Source: Mytilus californianus (lineage: Eukaryota > Mollusca > Bivalvia > Mytilida > Mytilidae). From it: a DNA stretch of 64,000 nt. The stretch is from NCBI RefSeq assembly GCF_021869535.1, contig NW_026262701.1, forward strand, positions 8,075,501-8,139,500, read 5' to 3'. The position numbers and the translations under genes were made by a program. How positions within the stretch are numbered: the stretch's first letter is position 1; each line of letters opens with the position of its first letter. This document shows, piece after piece, positions 21,477 through 32,785 of the stretch. The notes under the pieces were generated by a model. That model searched no databases. It saw nothing but the letters and a program-made list of their open reading frames with translations, and was not told where the DNA came from.

Positions 21477-23312
21477 CTGAAATATATGCATATGATACCT
21501 TTTAATTGTGTTTACTGAATAAAGGTAGATTGTTTGTCTACCCTCATCTTGTATTGTAAAATAGAAGACAACAATCGGTAAATATCGTTAATGAAATATG
21601 CACTTTTTCAGACAGGAATGCAATTCATTTGTAAGACTTTTTATTTGAATGAAGAAAATTATGTGTTTTATCTTATTATTTCGATTGCTTTTACAAATAC
21701 AGAATATTTTTTGGTTTGAGGCAAATATTTTTAACTCAGTTATATAAGGGGAGATAGATCCGATAAGCTTATTTTATAAAGGAATGTACAGTAAATTTAT
21801 CTAGTATTTTGTTTTGTAGAAAAATGAATTCGATTACCTCAGTTTTTCTTTTAATTTTCTAAAAACAGATTATAAGAGTTATCTTCTCATATTTTATTTT
21901 GAAATTCTATTGTAACCTATTTTTCTATTTATCTTCTTTTTGAATATTTTCGCATCTGTATTTCAATCATATTCTGCAATTGTTCAACTTAAGCTAGATG
22001 TTTTACTCATCCCGTTTATATATTGATTATCTGCACGCAACCATCGACAACTTTATAGCCACGTATCATTGGTGACAGAAAGGTAAGGAATGCAATTGGA
22101 GAAAATAAGTGCTTCCACTAATAATCTAATTAAAATATAGATCTTTGATTTCGTTATGATCATAAAACGAGTACGCCAGTTACGATCGATCTGAATTTTA
22201 ATCAGATTGTCCCATTAATATATTAAGATAGCAACATATAAATTGCAAGTATCTTTTTTGTGTATTATTCAGCCGTTTTTTCCATTATCTATCATCCTTT
22301 TTTACCAAATTCCGTGCACCCATAATCAATATAAAGCTAATACAGCACCAAGCACCAAATTATAATATATTATTTGGTGAAAAAAGTTTACGTATGCTTC
22401 CGTTTCATTCAGGATTTAGTTAATCATCTTTACTTTGTTGACATGTACAGGATATTCATTAGCCTTACTTGGATTAGGAAAACATGAAACAATAGCAGTT
22501 TTCTATATTACAAAAACTACTTAATTCATATATAATTTTACACAATAAACACAAACACAAAACACAAAATAATCCAAACAAAAAGCCACGAAATATTTTT
22601 TTTAAAAAGAGAAAAAAGTAAAAGAGAAAGCCGGCGTAATTTTATAAAGGGCTCTTTTTTTGTAAAAATTAAATAACATCACTCACAGATACACAAATAT
22701 CTCCAAATAAGGCTATGAAGTACTAAATGAAATATTGACGAAGACATTCAGTTGTACATACCTCCAATTCAGATATGAGAGTACATACTAGTTTTTCTGT
22801 GCTCTGCTTTTGCGAAGCATACAAAGATAAACGGTTCTTTTGACCTATAATAGTCTAATTGTGTTTTGTGTATATGTACACTATGGTTCTGAAGATTGTG
22901 TGTTGTGTATATGCACACTATGGTTCTGAAGATTTTGGTAAAATATCAGCATGTTTGAAAGTTTGAAAATAATCAACGTTGCATGTTTAAAGGCAACAAG
23001 AATTGGTAAATTTTAGCAATTTAGACCAACTTTAGAAAAAAAGATATAGCAAAATAATATTTAATTGTTTGACAAAGTATGTCAGATACGAAAACAGGTT
23101 GTTATAAGCTAGTAATACCAGTGGCTTAATTAGGAGTAGACTGGAAAGTGGGAGGGGCAAACTTCTTAAAGTTACAACAAAAATTATATCTAGTTTAACA
23201 TAGTAGTTTGTCAGTGTCCTCTATCATTTTCATAAAATATTTTATCAATTTTTTGGCCAAAAGAAATCAATCATATATCAGTTATGGAATATTCATTGCA
23301 TTTTAGTCGTTA
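21477..23312. other. Sulfotransferase intron, mostly unique AT-rich DNA
   Basis: This is the 3' part of intron 1 or 2. The only features I see are a fragment at 22135-22203 shared with 16636-16910 (AGATCT..GATTTCGTTATG and GATCTGAATTTTAATCAG) and a ~37-bp tandem duplication at 22860-22935 (GTGTATATG(T/C)ACACTATGGT twice). Confidence 0.6.
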
Positions 23313-23384
23313 GTGTTATCTACATTCGACATCAATAAAACAGTGTTTAATCACTACAATTATGTTAATGCCGATACAACGTCA

Positions 23385-24121
23385 ACCACTGTAGTGAATA
23401 CACCAAAGATATTGGTTAATACAATGCCTGGAGACTTATATCGCCAACCACTAATGAATACGCTAAAGATATTGGTTTATATTATTAATCAAATATTTTT
23501 AAGGATTTGTGATTCGTTAAAACTTGATCACATGTACATTTGTATTTACTCAGTTTGCACGCCAATACTGTTGTGTTTAGCTTTGCGTAGGTCAAAAACA
23601 GCATATTGCACAGGGCATACAGCATGTTACTAAAAATACATTCTAGAAATTCTAAATTTTTCATTGTTCATTCAATAGTTGTTGATTAATAATTTAACAA
23701 TTGTAGCCTTTGGTTGAGGTCAATACGATGTTATATCGAACTAGAGAAGTATATCGACCTCGGACTTCGTCTTCAGTCAATATGCTTCTCTTATGTCAGT
23801 ATAACCTCGTATCGACCTCATTTAAAGGCTATAATTGTATACTACAAGGCATGGATACTGTATATCGCCAACCACTAGTGCATACGCCAAAGATATGGGT
23901 TTATGCAAGGCCTGGATACTGTATATCATCTACCCGTGAATACGCCATTTATTGGTTTATACAAGGCATGGATACTGCATATCGTCAATCACTAGTGAAT
24001 ACGCCAAAGGTATTGGTTTATACAAGGCCCGGATACTGTATATCTATCGTCAACCACTGGTGAATACGCCAAAGATATTGGTTTATACAAGGCCTGGATA
24101 CTGTATATCATCTACCAACGA
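23385..24121. repeat. ~60-bp tandem repeat in two blocks around a hairpin
   Basis: The unit AAGGCCTGGATACTGTATAT+CGTCAACCACTAGTGAATAC+GCCAAAGATATTGGTTTATAC is present about five times from 23848 to 24121. It is present about 1.7 times, more diverged, at 23385-23490. Between them lies the hairpin at 23702-23833. The long frames across it are by-products of the repeat. Confidence 0.85.
23702..23833. repeat. Two-tier hairpin with CTCGGACTTCG loop
   Basis: The outer arms 23702-23735 and 23800-23833 pair (TGTAGCCTTT..GAGGTC.ATACGA), and the inner arms 23743-23758 and 23776-23791 pair (AGAGAAG.ATAT.GAC). The tip is CTCGGACTTCGTCTTCA. It is the same family as 11801-11918. Confidence 0.82.
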
Positions 24122-24175
24122 TCTATAGACTTTATTATGGTTAAGCGACACGAGTTATATATATAGAGAATATTA

Positions 24176-24645
24176 TATGGCTTTTTCAATATCACATCCG
24201 TATCAACCCGAGTTACCAATATAATCCCAAGAGCTCTGCTCGAGGGATTATATTGGTTGAGGGTTGATACGGTGTGTGATATACACCTTATCGCTATTTA
24301 GTCCAATCCGGAAAAAACAGTCATTTAGACAACTTCCTGTTTGGGTCAACAGGCCGCAAACAAAGGTCATCAGTAACGAGCTGAGGGAGGGAACAATTTA
24401 GAAAGCGATCAATAGGAAACTTTGATAGATTATGATCCACTTTTTCCAAACTCAAATTAAAGTCAAAAAAATATTGTGTTTGAAGTATTTACGATGTTTT
24501 AAACAGGTCTCATTAAAAAGTATCATGCATGGTGCATTGTTTAAACAGGGTCCCAGATAACGTCAACTGGATGAAAAAGTTGTGTAATTTTAGAACTTAT
24601 CCGGAATGGAATAAATAGCGATTAGGTGTATTGAAAAAGCCATAT
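24176..24645. mobile_element. Compound foldback / MITE-like element, ~470 bp
   Basis: The outer ends ATATGGCTTTTTCAATA(T)CAC (24176) and its complement (24626-24645) form terminal repeats. A second inverted pair, 24285-24312 and 24601-24628, matches at 25 of 28 positions (CACCT.ATCGCTATTTA.TCCA.TCCGG). Between the left-hand copies lies a complete hairpin (24191-24229 with 24245-24282). No coding sequence is present. Confidence 0.75.
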
Positions 24646-25096
24646 CATATACATTTTAATATGAGGCAGGCATTACCTGTGAAAGGGGACGAAGTCTATA
24701 TAAATTATTTTTTTTAATTCAAACATATTTTAACTTCAAAATCTGTTAAAAAAGAAACGGAAATACCGTAACGTTTCCGATTTTGGTTCCGGTTGTTAGG
24801 GATTTTAGTTGTGACGTTATTTTAGTTATGACGTCATATTCAATGTAAACAAAGAAACGCTATCATCAGGTAACGTTTTTTCATATCAAAGAATAATTAG
24901 AAATGAAATTGTTATTGTGTTCCTTCCTATATTTTACTGGACTGATAAATATATATTTCACTCAAAGTCTCATGACAAACGAGACCGGAAGAAGGAAGTA
25001 GATTTCTGCGCAAATGCGGGAATTAAAAAAAGTTACAAAAAAAAAGTTAACGATTTTGAGTTCATTAGTACAATGAAAATTTCGGGAAATTTTCCC

Positions 25097-25097
<1 letters not shown>

Positions 25098-25129
<32 letters not shown>
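25098..25129. repeat. Poly-T tract (~30 bp)
   Basis: A near-uninterrupted T run follows the small palindrome TTCGGGAAATTTTCCCGA. Confidence 0.9.
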
Positions 25130-25135
<6 letters not shown>

Positions 25136-25145
25136 TTTCTACTGT

Positions 25146-25169
25146 AATAGGGGACTTCGTCCCCTTATT
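25146..25169. repeat. 24-bp hairpin AATAGGGGACTTCGTCCCCTTATT (given in two parts in evidence)
   Basis: AATAGGGGAC and GTCCCCTTATT pair around TTC. The same GGGGACGAAGTC motif occurs at 24683 in opposite orientation, so this could be one end of a small element spanning 24680-25170. Confidence 0.6.
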
Positions 25170-25206
25170 ATATACATGTACCTCACGTAGATGTTTTTTA
25201 TGTGAC

Positions 25207-25332
25207 ATGACGTCATACATATAAGGGGATTTGGAATGACGTCATACAGTTAGAGGTTTGAAATGACGTCATACAGGTTAGGGGTTTGATAAAGCTTTTG
25301 CAACAGTGACTGCAATCGATGACGTGACGTCA
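25207..25332. repeat. Cluster of four TGACGTCA (CRE-type) palindromes in a ~27-bp repeat
   Basis: TGACGTCA occurs near 25209, 25239, 25264 and 25325, in the context GGGGATTTGGAATGACGTCATACAG repeated with changes. TGACGTCA is the full CREB/ATF consensus. Whether the cluster is regulatory or only a repeat unit cannot be told; it lies deep in a sulfotransferase intron. Confidence 0.7.
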
Positions 25333-25364
25333 TCCAGATTAAAGGTGTGATAAAGCCTTTGCAA

Positions 25365-25390
25365 CCGTGCTGATATCGATATCAGCACGG
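25365..25390. repeat. 26-bp perfect palindrome
   Basis: CCGTGCTGATATC followed by its exact reverse complement GATATCAGCACGG, with no loop. An imperfect echo (GGCTGATACAGCACG) follows immediately. Confidence 0.9.
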
Positions 25391-26163
25391 GTGGCTGATA
25401 CAGCACGCTTGCCAATGACTGTATTACACATACAATTTATCTGTATTTACTACTAAGTATATAATAAAGATATATATTAATTTTTAATGATAAAAGTAAC
25501 ATAAATAACATTTCGATTTCAAATGCAGCACTCAGTCAGCTATGTTAGCATTTATCCAATGTCGACTCAACCTCTGTTGTCATATTTATAAACATTTTCA
25601 TATGTTTTACATCATTTACCGAGTTCAGCTATGAACAGAAAAATAAAATCATGTGAAAAAAATTCTTTATAGTTTTTTTTTTTTTTTTTTTTAATTTTTT
25701 TCCAATTTTTACCATCAGTTTTAAAATATTGGTCACATTTCACACCATGAATGAACTCAGTCACTTCAAGATTTTTTTTCCAGTGCATATGAAAGCATTA
25801 TGAGATTAAATATTTTATTAAATTTTACATACAGTGTTCGCCATCTTGACTTATTTTCAGAGTTTGTTCATAGTTAAATAGAACCAAATGTCAATATATG
25901 ATACTTAATATTTATGTTAATTGTCATGCTTTTATCATCAAACTCACATTTTCAGTTGCGTAGACTGAAAAATGTGGGAGGGGACTAACTTCTGAAAGTG
26001 ACAAGCAGAAAAAAAGAAGTTAGTCAGTGTCCTCTTTCATTTTCATTTATTATTTTTGATAATATTTGTGTGGGGTGGTGGGGGGAGAGGATAACCATAG
26101 TCCTCCCTCCCGATGCCTACGTCCCTGATTTCATATCAATTAATCTTATTTTATGGTATTTAC
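25391..26163. other. Intronic DNA, no gene seen
   Basis: AT-rich, with a second long T tract near 25670-25700. At 25961-26048 there is a segment (GACTGAAAAATGTGGGAGGGG...GTCAGTGTCCTCTTTCATTT) that matches 23141-23235, so it is a small dispersed element with partly complementary ends. Confidence 0.5.
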
Positions 26164-26226
26164 CTGATGACTCTTCTAACCGTATAGTCTCCTTCTTATT
26201 AGATTGGTCTGTCATGAACCAAACTG
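26164..26226 (-). CDS. Candidate cassette exon of the sulfotransferase stem region
   Basis: On the - strand, TTGTATTTTACAG is followed by 63 bases open in one frame and then TCAG|GTAAAT. That frame starts with two bases and ends with one, exactly fitting between exon 1 (ends with one base) and the exon at 21476 (starts with two). The length is a multiple of three, so inclusion or skipping both keep frame. It would add about 21 hydrophilic residues (...TDQSNKKETIRLEESS...) to the stem between membrane anchor and catalytic domain, where such enzymes vary. There is no homology support. Confidence 0.5.
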
Positions 26227-26520
26227 CTGTAAAATACAAGCTTATTCAATAGAAATAACGCTAACGCAAATATCGTTTTTTTTTTTGCTATAAATCAAAA
26301 CACAAAGCTTTTCATCAGAATAAATGCATTATGTACAGCTATCACTGAATGATATGACATGGTTTGTTTCAATGATTATTTAGATCTCAAAGAAAGACAC
26401 CTTCGCGTGGCTGTTCTTATGTATTTAAAAATTTATAGCGCAATAATAAAATAAAATAAAATAATTATGCCAAAAATCTTTTGTATCAGATTAATGTTAT
26501 GATTTACTGTTGAGTGTAGT

Positions 26521-26705
26521 TTTACCAATATTACCCCGGTTTTTAGTGGGGTTCGTTTTGATCAGTCTTTAGCTTTCTATGAAATGTTTTGTACACTTGT
26601 TTGTCTTTTGGTCTTTTTCGTTTTTGGCCATGGCGTTGTCAGTTTATTTTTGACTTGTGAGTTTAACTGTCCTTCTGGTTTCTTTCGCTTCTCTTTTTCG
26701 AGCGT
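26521..26705 (+). mobile_element. 3' tail of the RT retroelement, copy 2
   Basis: CCCGGTTTTTAGTGGGGTTC through TTTTTGGCCATGGCGTTGTC to GAGTTTAACTGTCCTTCTGG matches the non-coding tail at 37402-37577. Only the 3' tail is present, as expected of 5' truncation. Confidence 0.7.
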
Positions 26706-27016
26706 TTGAAATGAAATACAAAAACAACATTTTAGTATAAGTGTAACAGCTTTGCTTAAAATGTTCTTCGATTTCTGCTTTCAAGATTCAAGATTTTATT
26801 CAGATCGCTGCATACTCAAATGTGCTTCATTCTACGTTTTTACACGTCCATAAAGCTAAGAAAAGTGCCATCGACTCTTTGTACGAAATGGAGGGCGTAA
26901 TTCCAGAAAAGCTTTTAAAAAAAATTGGACGACTTTATGCTGAAAAATAACATAAATCGTGAGAAACATGAGATTTTTTTCGATCAAAGGGCCATACGCC
27001 CTCTACGCCCTAACCT

Positions 27017-27031
27017 GGATCCGCCACTGTC
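27017..27031. repeat. End motif CTGGATCCGCCACTG of a common element
   Basis: The reverse complement CAGTGGCGGATCCAG is the end of an element whose other orientation appears at 30955; a degraded form is near 40313 (CAGCGGATCCAG). Confidence 0.5.
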
Positions 27032-27075
27032 AACTGTTGTGTAGAAAGAAAAACAATAAAAAATTGCCTGAGTTA

Positions 27076-28749
27076 AGTAACAGTTGGAGATCTTACCGTT
27101 AAGAAAGTAAGATTTAAACGCCAGTAGAAAAGCTATCATTCCGAGGAGTATAAGTAATATTAAAGTAACAGTTTGATGATCTTACCGTTATCACAGTAAG
27201 ATTTAAACACCAGTAGACAATCTATCATTCCTAGGACTATAACAATTTGCCTGAGTTCAGTAACAGTTGGACGATCTTACCGTTATCAAAGTAAGATTTA
27301 AACACCAGTAGACAAGCTATCATTCCCAGGACTATAAAAATTTCCTTGAGTTAACTTAAGTAACAGTTTGACGATCTTACCGTTATCAAAGTAAGATTTA
27401 AACACCAGTAGACAAGCTATCATTCCCAGGACTATAAGTTATAGTTCAGTAACAGTTTGACGATCTTACCGTTATCAAAGTAAGATTTAAACACCAGTAG
27501 ACAAGCTATCATTCCCAGGACTATAACAATTTCCTTGAGTAACGTAACAGTTTGATGATCTTACCGTTATCAAAGTAAGATTTAAACACCAGTAGACAAG
27601 CTATCATTCCCAGGACTATAACAATTTCCTTGAATTAAGTAACAGTTTGATGATCTTACCGTTATCAAAGTAAGATTTAAACACCAGTAGACAAGCTATC
27701 ATTTCCAGGACTATAAGTTATAGTTCAGTAACAGTTTGACGATCTTACCGTTATCAAAGTAAGATTTAAACACCAGTAGACAAGCTATCATTCCCAGGAC
27801 TATAAGTTATAGTTCAGTAACAGTTTGACGATCTTACCGTTATCAAAGTAAGATATAAACACCAGTAGACAAGCTATCATTCCCAGGACTATAAATTATA
27901 GTTCAGTAACAGTTTGCAGTCTTACCGTTATCAAAGTAAGATTTAAACACCAGTAGACAAGCTATCATTCCCAGGACTATAAGTTATAGTTCAGTAACAG
28001 TTTGACGATCTTACTGTTATCAAAGTAAGATTTAAACACCAGTAGACAAGCTATCATTCCCAGGACTATAAGTTATAGTTCAGTAACAGTTTGACGATCT
28101 TACCGTTATTAAAGTAAGATTTAAACACCAGTAGACAAGCTATCATTCCCAGGACTATAAGTTATAGTTCAGTAACAGTTTGATGATCTTACCGTTATCA
28201 AAGTAAGATTTAAACACCAGTAGACAAGCTATCATTCCCAGGACTATAAGTTATAGGTCAGTAACAGTTTGACGATCTTACCGTTATCAAAGTAAGATTT
28301 AAACACCAGTAGACAAGCTATCATTCCCAGGACTATAACAATTTGACTGAGTTCAGTAACAGTTTGACGATCTTACCGTTATCAAAGTAAGATTTAAACA
28401 CCAGTAGACAAGCTATCATTCCAAGGACTATAAGTTATAGTTCAGTAACAGTTTGATGATCTTACCGTTATCAAAGTAAGATTTAAACACCAGTAAACAA
28501 GCTATCATTCCCAGGACTATAACAATTTCTTGAGTTAAGTAACAGTTTGACGATCTTGCCGTTATCAAAGTAAGATTTAAACACCAGAAGACAAGCTATC
28601 ATTCCCAGGACTATAACAATTTCCTTGAGTTAAGTAACAGTTTGATGATCTTACCGTTATCAAAGTAAGATTTAAACACCGGTAGACAAGCTATCATTCC
28701 CAGGACTATAAAAATTTCCTTGAGTTAAGTAACAGTTTGACGATCTTAC
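27076..28749 (-). repeat. 18 tandem copies of the sulfotransferase exon-1 end plus splice donor
   Basis: Units of about 89 or 95 bp each contain, on the - strand, the coding end of exon 1 (from TATAGTCCTGGGAATG to GATAACG), the donor GTAAGATC, and ~30 bp of intron. Donor cores lie near 27093, 27181, 27280, 27375, 27462, 27560, 27652, 27742, 27832, 27922, 28011, 28100, 28188, 28276, 28372, 28460, 28555 and 28650; the real exon 1 is the 19th, outermost unit. Most copies keep the peptide frame (GMIACLLVFKSYFDN) and a GT donor. Exceptions are one GC donor (28555) and a few point changes. Copies lack the start codon and the upstream acceptor. Units farthest from the exon (27076-27240) are the most diverged, consistent with growth from the exon end. 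Confidence 0.92.
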
Positions 28750-28901
28750 CGTTATCAAAGTAAGATTTAAACACCAGTAGACAAGCTATCATTCCCAGGA
28801 CTATAACACTCTTTGTCCTTCTCATTATTCCGTTCTTTTAGATATTTATTCATTTTTATTTCCTCTCATTTCTAGTTTTAGTTAAGAACCCGGATGACAC
28901 A
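28750..28901 (-). CDS. Carbohydrate sulfotransferase, first coding exon (membrane anchor)
   Basis: Coding starts at ATG 28825-28823 (A at -3, in-frame TAA upstream) and ends at AACG|GTAAGATC, with GT at 28749-28748. It encodes a short basic cytoplasmic tail, MRRTKS, then one hydrophobic segment, VIVLGMIACLLVFKSYF, as in a type II Golgi membrane protein. The 25 codons plus one base join the 21476 exon in frame; the whole protein is 360 residues, or 381 with the cassette exon. A good acceptor (TTTTATTTTGTTTCAG, ending 28902) just upstream suggests that 28826-28901 is 5' UTR and that a non-coding exon lies further up. Out-of-frame upstream ATGs exist in this leader. The 3' part of this exon is tandemly copied in the adjacent intron. 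Confidence 0.88.
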
Positions 28902-30649
28902 CTGAAACAAAATAAAATACGGATTAAATATAATATAGTTTTAGGATAACAGATTTAGCTCATGAGTATAAACAACAGCTGTACGTTGCTTATTTTTCAA
29001 ATCCGATTTATTTTTGTAGGAAAAACGCATATAAAATATCAGATTGTGTTCATTATTAGTGTTGATTTCTACGGGACTTGAGGCGAAATTAAAAACAAAT
29101 TTGGTGCAATATCTGTTATAATATTTTTGGTCACTCGAATAATTACATTGAATAAAGACCTGTATAATGGTTTCTAAGCTATATATATTACGTGGTTAGT
29201 AACTGTGGACATTTACTTTTTATTTATTTTTCTATTTCTCTTTTACGTACCAGCTTATTTTATTATTTGCGACTGTTGCAGGAAACTAGCATAATAAGTA
29301 AAGTATGTTATATTTAGTTTGCATTATCTAAAGAGCAGTTTAACCAGAATAGTTGCTGGTTATCAACGGAAGATTCAAGTCGGGATAAAGTTTAACAATT
29401 TAATACACGTTCCAACACGAACATAGAAGACGTTACAATATTTAGTTCGGCGTTATATTAACGGTACCCGTCCTTAACCAAAACTGAATATAAATCATTT
29501 TTAAGAAGTACATAAATCATAATCATCAAGATATGCATGTAACTATTGATTAAGTTATAAATGTCAATTTGTTGAAACTGTCTGTGACATGTAGATATAA
29601 AATCCATTATCGGATTAGTAGAAACCTGCATTAAAAACAAGTTATTTACATGGAAAATTTAAGATAGAGATGACAGTTAAAAAGGGTAATAAAAAAAGTT
29701 CGAAAGACAATAGTCCAACAACATTGAAATGCTTTTTGTCCAGTCATAGTAGTTTTAAAATGTTAATGATTTCTATCGAAATATCTATCCCGTCAACCTA
29801 TTCAGATTTATTTTAATATTTTGCCGTTTTCTATGTAGGAATCAGAAAAATATGAAAATGAAAATACCCAATAAACAATAACACACCATAACATTTTTTT
29901 AAAATGAAAATAAAACGGGTATAAGACTAGTCACAATGACAACCTGAATACAGCAACTAAACGAAAACAAAGTTCTATTTTAATAAATACTTCTGATCAG
30001 TTTCTTTGTCAGTTGACAAAAATGTATAAACAAAAATACCGACCTCCAAAGTAAATTCAAAACAGGGGATTTCCATAAAAACTAAAATCAAACGTTATCA
30101 ACCAACGGAACGAGTGGAAAACAACTGGTATATTCCCGACTTGGTACAGGCATTTTCCGAAGAAAAATGGTTGGCTAAACCTTGTTTTATGGCTAGCTAA
30201 ACATCCCACTTGTATAACAGCAGTTTATAGTTCCGTTATATTGACAATATTGGGTGAGCAACCCAAACAGACTTAATATATTAATGTGACAATAATTAGG
30301 ATCCAGCATCAAAAACTGCGTAAACATACATCACAGACAAAACTGACTTAAAAATACGTGTTTTGAACAATAATCCAATTAACATGCCCGTTATATATTC
30401 TTAAGCAAATGATCTGAGACATGATTGTATAGACAAAAGAATGTCTGCATACTATATACTAGTAAATTGTTACAGATTTAGTTTGTTATTTAGAATGATA
30501 ATTATTGAGATAAAAATATTTGCACTCAAAGTATCTCAAGTGGACATTTGCTTATTGCAAAAAAATGATCCAAATTACCGTATGAAGCTAAAACACCAGT
30601 TTAAATAGGTAAAGTTGGCGCTCCATTACTCTTTAATGCTTTATAAAGT
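28902..30649. other. Upstream of the sulfotransferase coding exons; no gene recognised
   Basis: AT-rich, low-copy-looking sequence. It should hold the rest of the 5' UTR and the promoter of the - strand sulfotransferase gene, but I cannot point to a convincing core promoter. Confidence 0.5.
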
Positions 30650-30805
30650 TAATAATGATAGGATATATATGTGTGATTGTCTTACCCTGACAGACACACT
30701 AATAATGATAGGATATATGTTTGATTGTCTTACCCTGACAGACACACTAATAATGATAGGATATACTAGTATGTGTTTGATTGTCTCACCCTGACAGACA
30801 CGCAC
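30650..30805. repeat. ~50-bp tandem repeat, three copies
   Basis: TAATAATGATAGGATATA..TG followed by TTGATTGTCTTACCCTGACAGACACAC starts at 30650, 30700 and 30748; unit lengths vary by small indels. Confidence 0.9.
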
Positions 30806-30954
30806 GCAATCATCTTTATATGTATGTTTGTAATTTGAAATAATTTTCTGAATTCACATGTATATGTGTTGTGTTTAAAGGTCAAACAGTAATATAAATC
30901 TAATTATTATCTATAAATTGATTGTAATATACTTTTGAAAGTGTATTCGTTATT

Positions 30955-31065
30955 CAGTGGCGGATCCAGAACTTTTCATAAGGGGGAACGCTGACTAACC
31001 TAAGGGGGGGCCCGCTCCAGTCATGCCCCCAGCCCCCCCCCCCCCTTTGATCCGCCTATGCCGTT
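30955..31065. repeat. CAGTGGCGGATCCAG-ended dispersed element, short copy with G and C runs
   Basis: AGTGGCGGATCCAGAACTTT at the left and CCCCTTTGATCCGCCTATG at the right are roughly inverted ends of a ~110-bp element with long G and C runs between. Confidence 0.6.
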
Positions 31066-32650
31066 TATTTTTTAAATAAGTCATTTAAGCCAAATATTTT
31101 CGATACCTATATCTGACATACATTTGATAAATATTTAACCCCACCAAATTGCCTGAATTAAGTCGTGGATCTGGATCTTGTGTTGTTCGTTGTTGTTGAT
31201 CTTTGTTTGTGCATCTATTCTAGAGAGGGTCGGTTGTCGGTGTGATAAGTTTTGGTAATTTATTATACTCTTGTTATATATTATATATATACCTCAGTCT
31301 TGATCTCAGTGGGAAACCTAGTGTCGAAGTATAACCTCCCTTTAAGCACTCAAAACTTGATCTTTTCGATGTTTGTCCTGTTTTAGCAAGGATTATGTAC
31401 CCTTTTGTTGTTTCAATGCTGAACCTATGGCAGTTTTATAGAAAATCCAGTGCCTTTCCCCTTGTACTCTTATATTTGACCTTTGGGTACTTTATAGATA
31501 GGGATTGCTGTATGCATTGTCAACAATGATTTCCCTAAAGGAATTTTTTAAATAAAGAATAATTACACATATCGACCTATTCGAGCACACCTTCTAGGCT
31601 AGGGTGTGCTCTACTTTGATGACTCGGCACGATATTTTACGGATTGTAAAGGTTGTGTAGGACTTTTTGTAAACATTAAAAAGTGCAAGCACAACATGAA
31701 CGAACAAGTGAGTAATCTACTAGTATGTTTAAAATGCTAAAACGAAAATCTCTAATAAAAATCTTGATTTTCTGTAAAAATTTTGGCTTGATCTGCTATA
31801 AAATCCCCATTTTCTATTAAGGTTCATCTATACACTTCCACCAAAATGGCTGTGTTTACACCATGAAATTTTCTCTGAATGCAGACAAAACTGTGTAATT
31901 CTAACAGTTTTAATTCCTGGCAGCACCTAGATATATACAAGTTGTATTCATTTTGTGTTTTAAAAAGAAAAACCTTTTGTGGATTTTGCTAAACATTTTC
32001 TTTCCTTGCCACAGGTGGTGTAAAATAAACAAAGTCATGTGAAATCTTTGAGATGGTCCCCCTCAGCATGCTCAGGTAATGATTGTATTGTATCATATTG
32101 ATTGATATGGACAATAGAGGGACAATAGAAATCTACTCACAACAAAGGTGATTTAAATAGTGTAAATGAGTGGACTGTATAAAAGAAAACTCAGGTGTTT
32201 GTTTATTTCTCCATCTTCTGTGGCAAGAAAGACACGTCTCCTGTATTCAATATTTTTGTTGTTTTGATATTATTGCACCTTGAAAATTCAGTAATACACT
32301 GGCACAAAGAAGGTATCATAAACCTAATTATAACTTTCAAAGAAAAACGTTCTGGTAAAAAGTAACAATAAAAACAAAATTTCCGTATAATGTTATCCTT
32401 TCCCTCCTGAAATAGCAAACAACGAATACACCAAGCTATATGAGCTTTGTGTTATATTTGTTTCAAAATGTTGATATGCAAATTAAGGTTCACGACTATG
32501 GTCCTTTGGCTAAAATGGCGGTTCTCACCTCATTTACTCTTGAGTACAGACAAACCTGTGTATCTCGAAAAGTTTTAAGGCAAATAGTAATATAAATCTA
32601 ATTATTAATATAATCATGTTTGAATTGTTTTACACTAGTCATTATGGGAC
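31066..32650. other. Gene-free stretch with fragments of dispersed repeats
   Basis: A hairpin GAGCACACC...GGGTGTGCTC lies at 31582-31611. Two related fragments (AAGGTTCA..CTA....AAAATGGC) lie at 31818 and 32484. GTAATATAAATCTAATTATTA at 30889 recurs at 32588. No exon recognised. Confidence 0.5.
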
Positions 32651-32654
32651 TCTT

Positions 32655-32785
32655 TATAGCTTGCTGTTCGGTGTCACTGTGTTGAAGGCCGTACTTTGAC
32701 CTATAATTGTTAACGTTTTACACATTGTGACTTGGATGGAGTGTTATCTCATTGGCACTCATACCACATCTTCTTATTTCTATAT
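32655..32785 (-). repeat. SINE-like element, reverse copy
   Basis: TTGAAGGCCGTACTTTGACC...GTGACTTGGATGGAGTGTTATC...TTGGCACTCATACCACATC is nearly the same as 55140-55262 on the + text, in the opposite orientation to the copies at 4511 and 33916. Confidence 0.7.

Noticed and set aside
23313-24063. 106- and 117-codon ORFs
   Set aside because: They run through the ~60-bp tandem repeat and a hairpin; the apparent peptide repeats are repeat DNA.
27076-28810. CRISPR array (regular ~90-bp repeats)
   Set aside because: There are no unique spacers; the units are whole-unit tandem copies of exon 1 and its donor in a eukaryotic gene.
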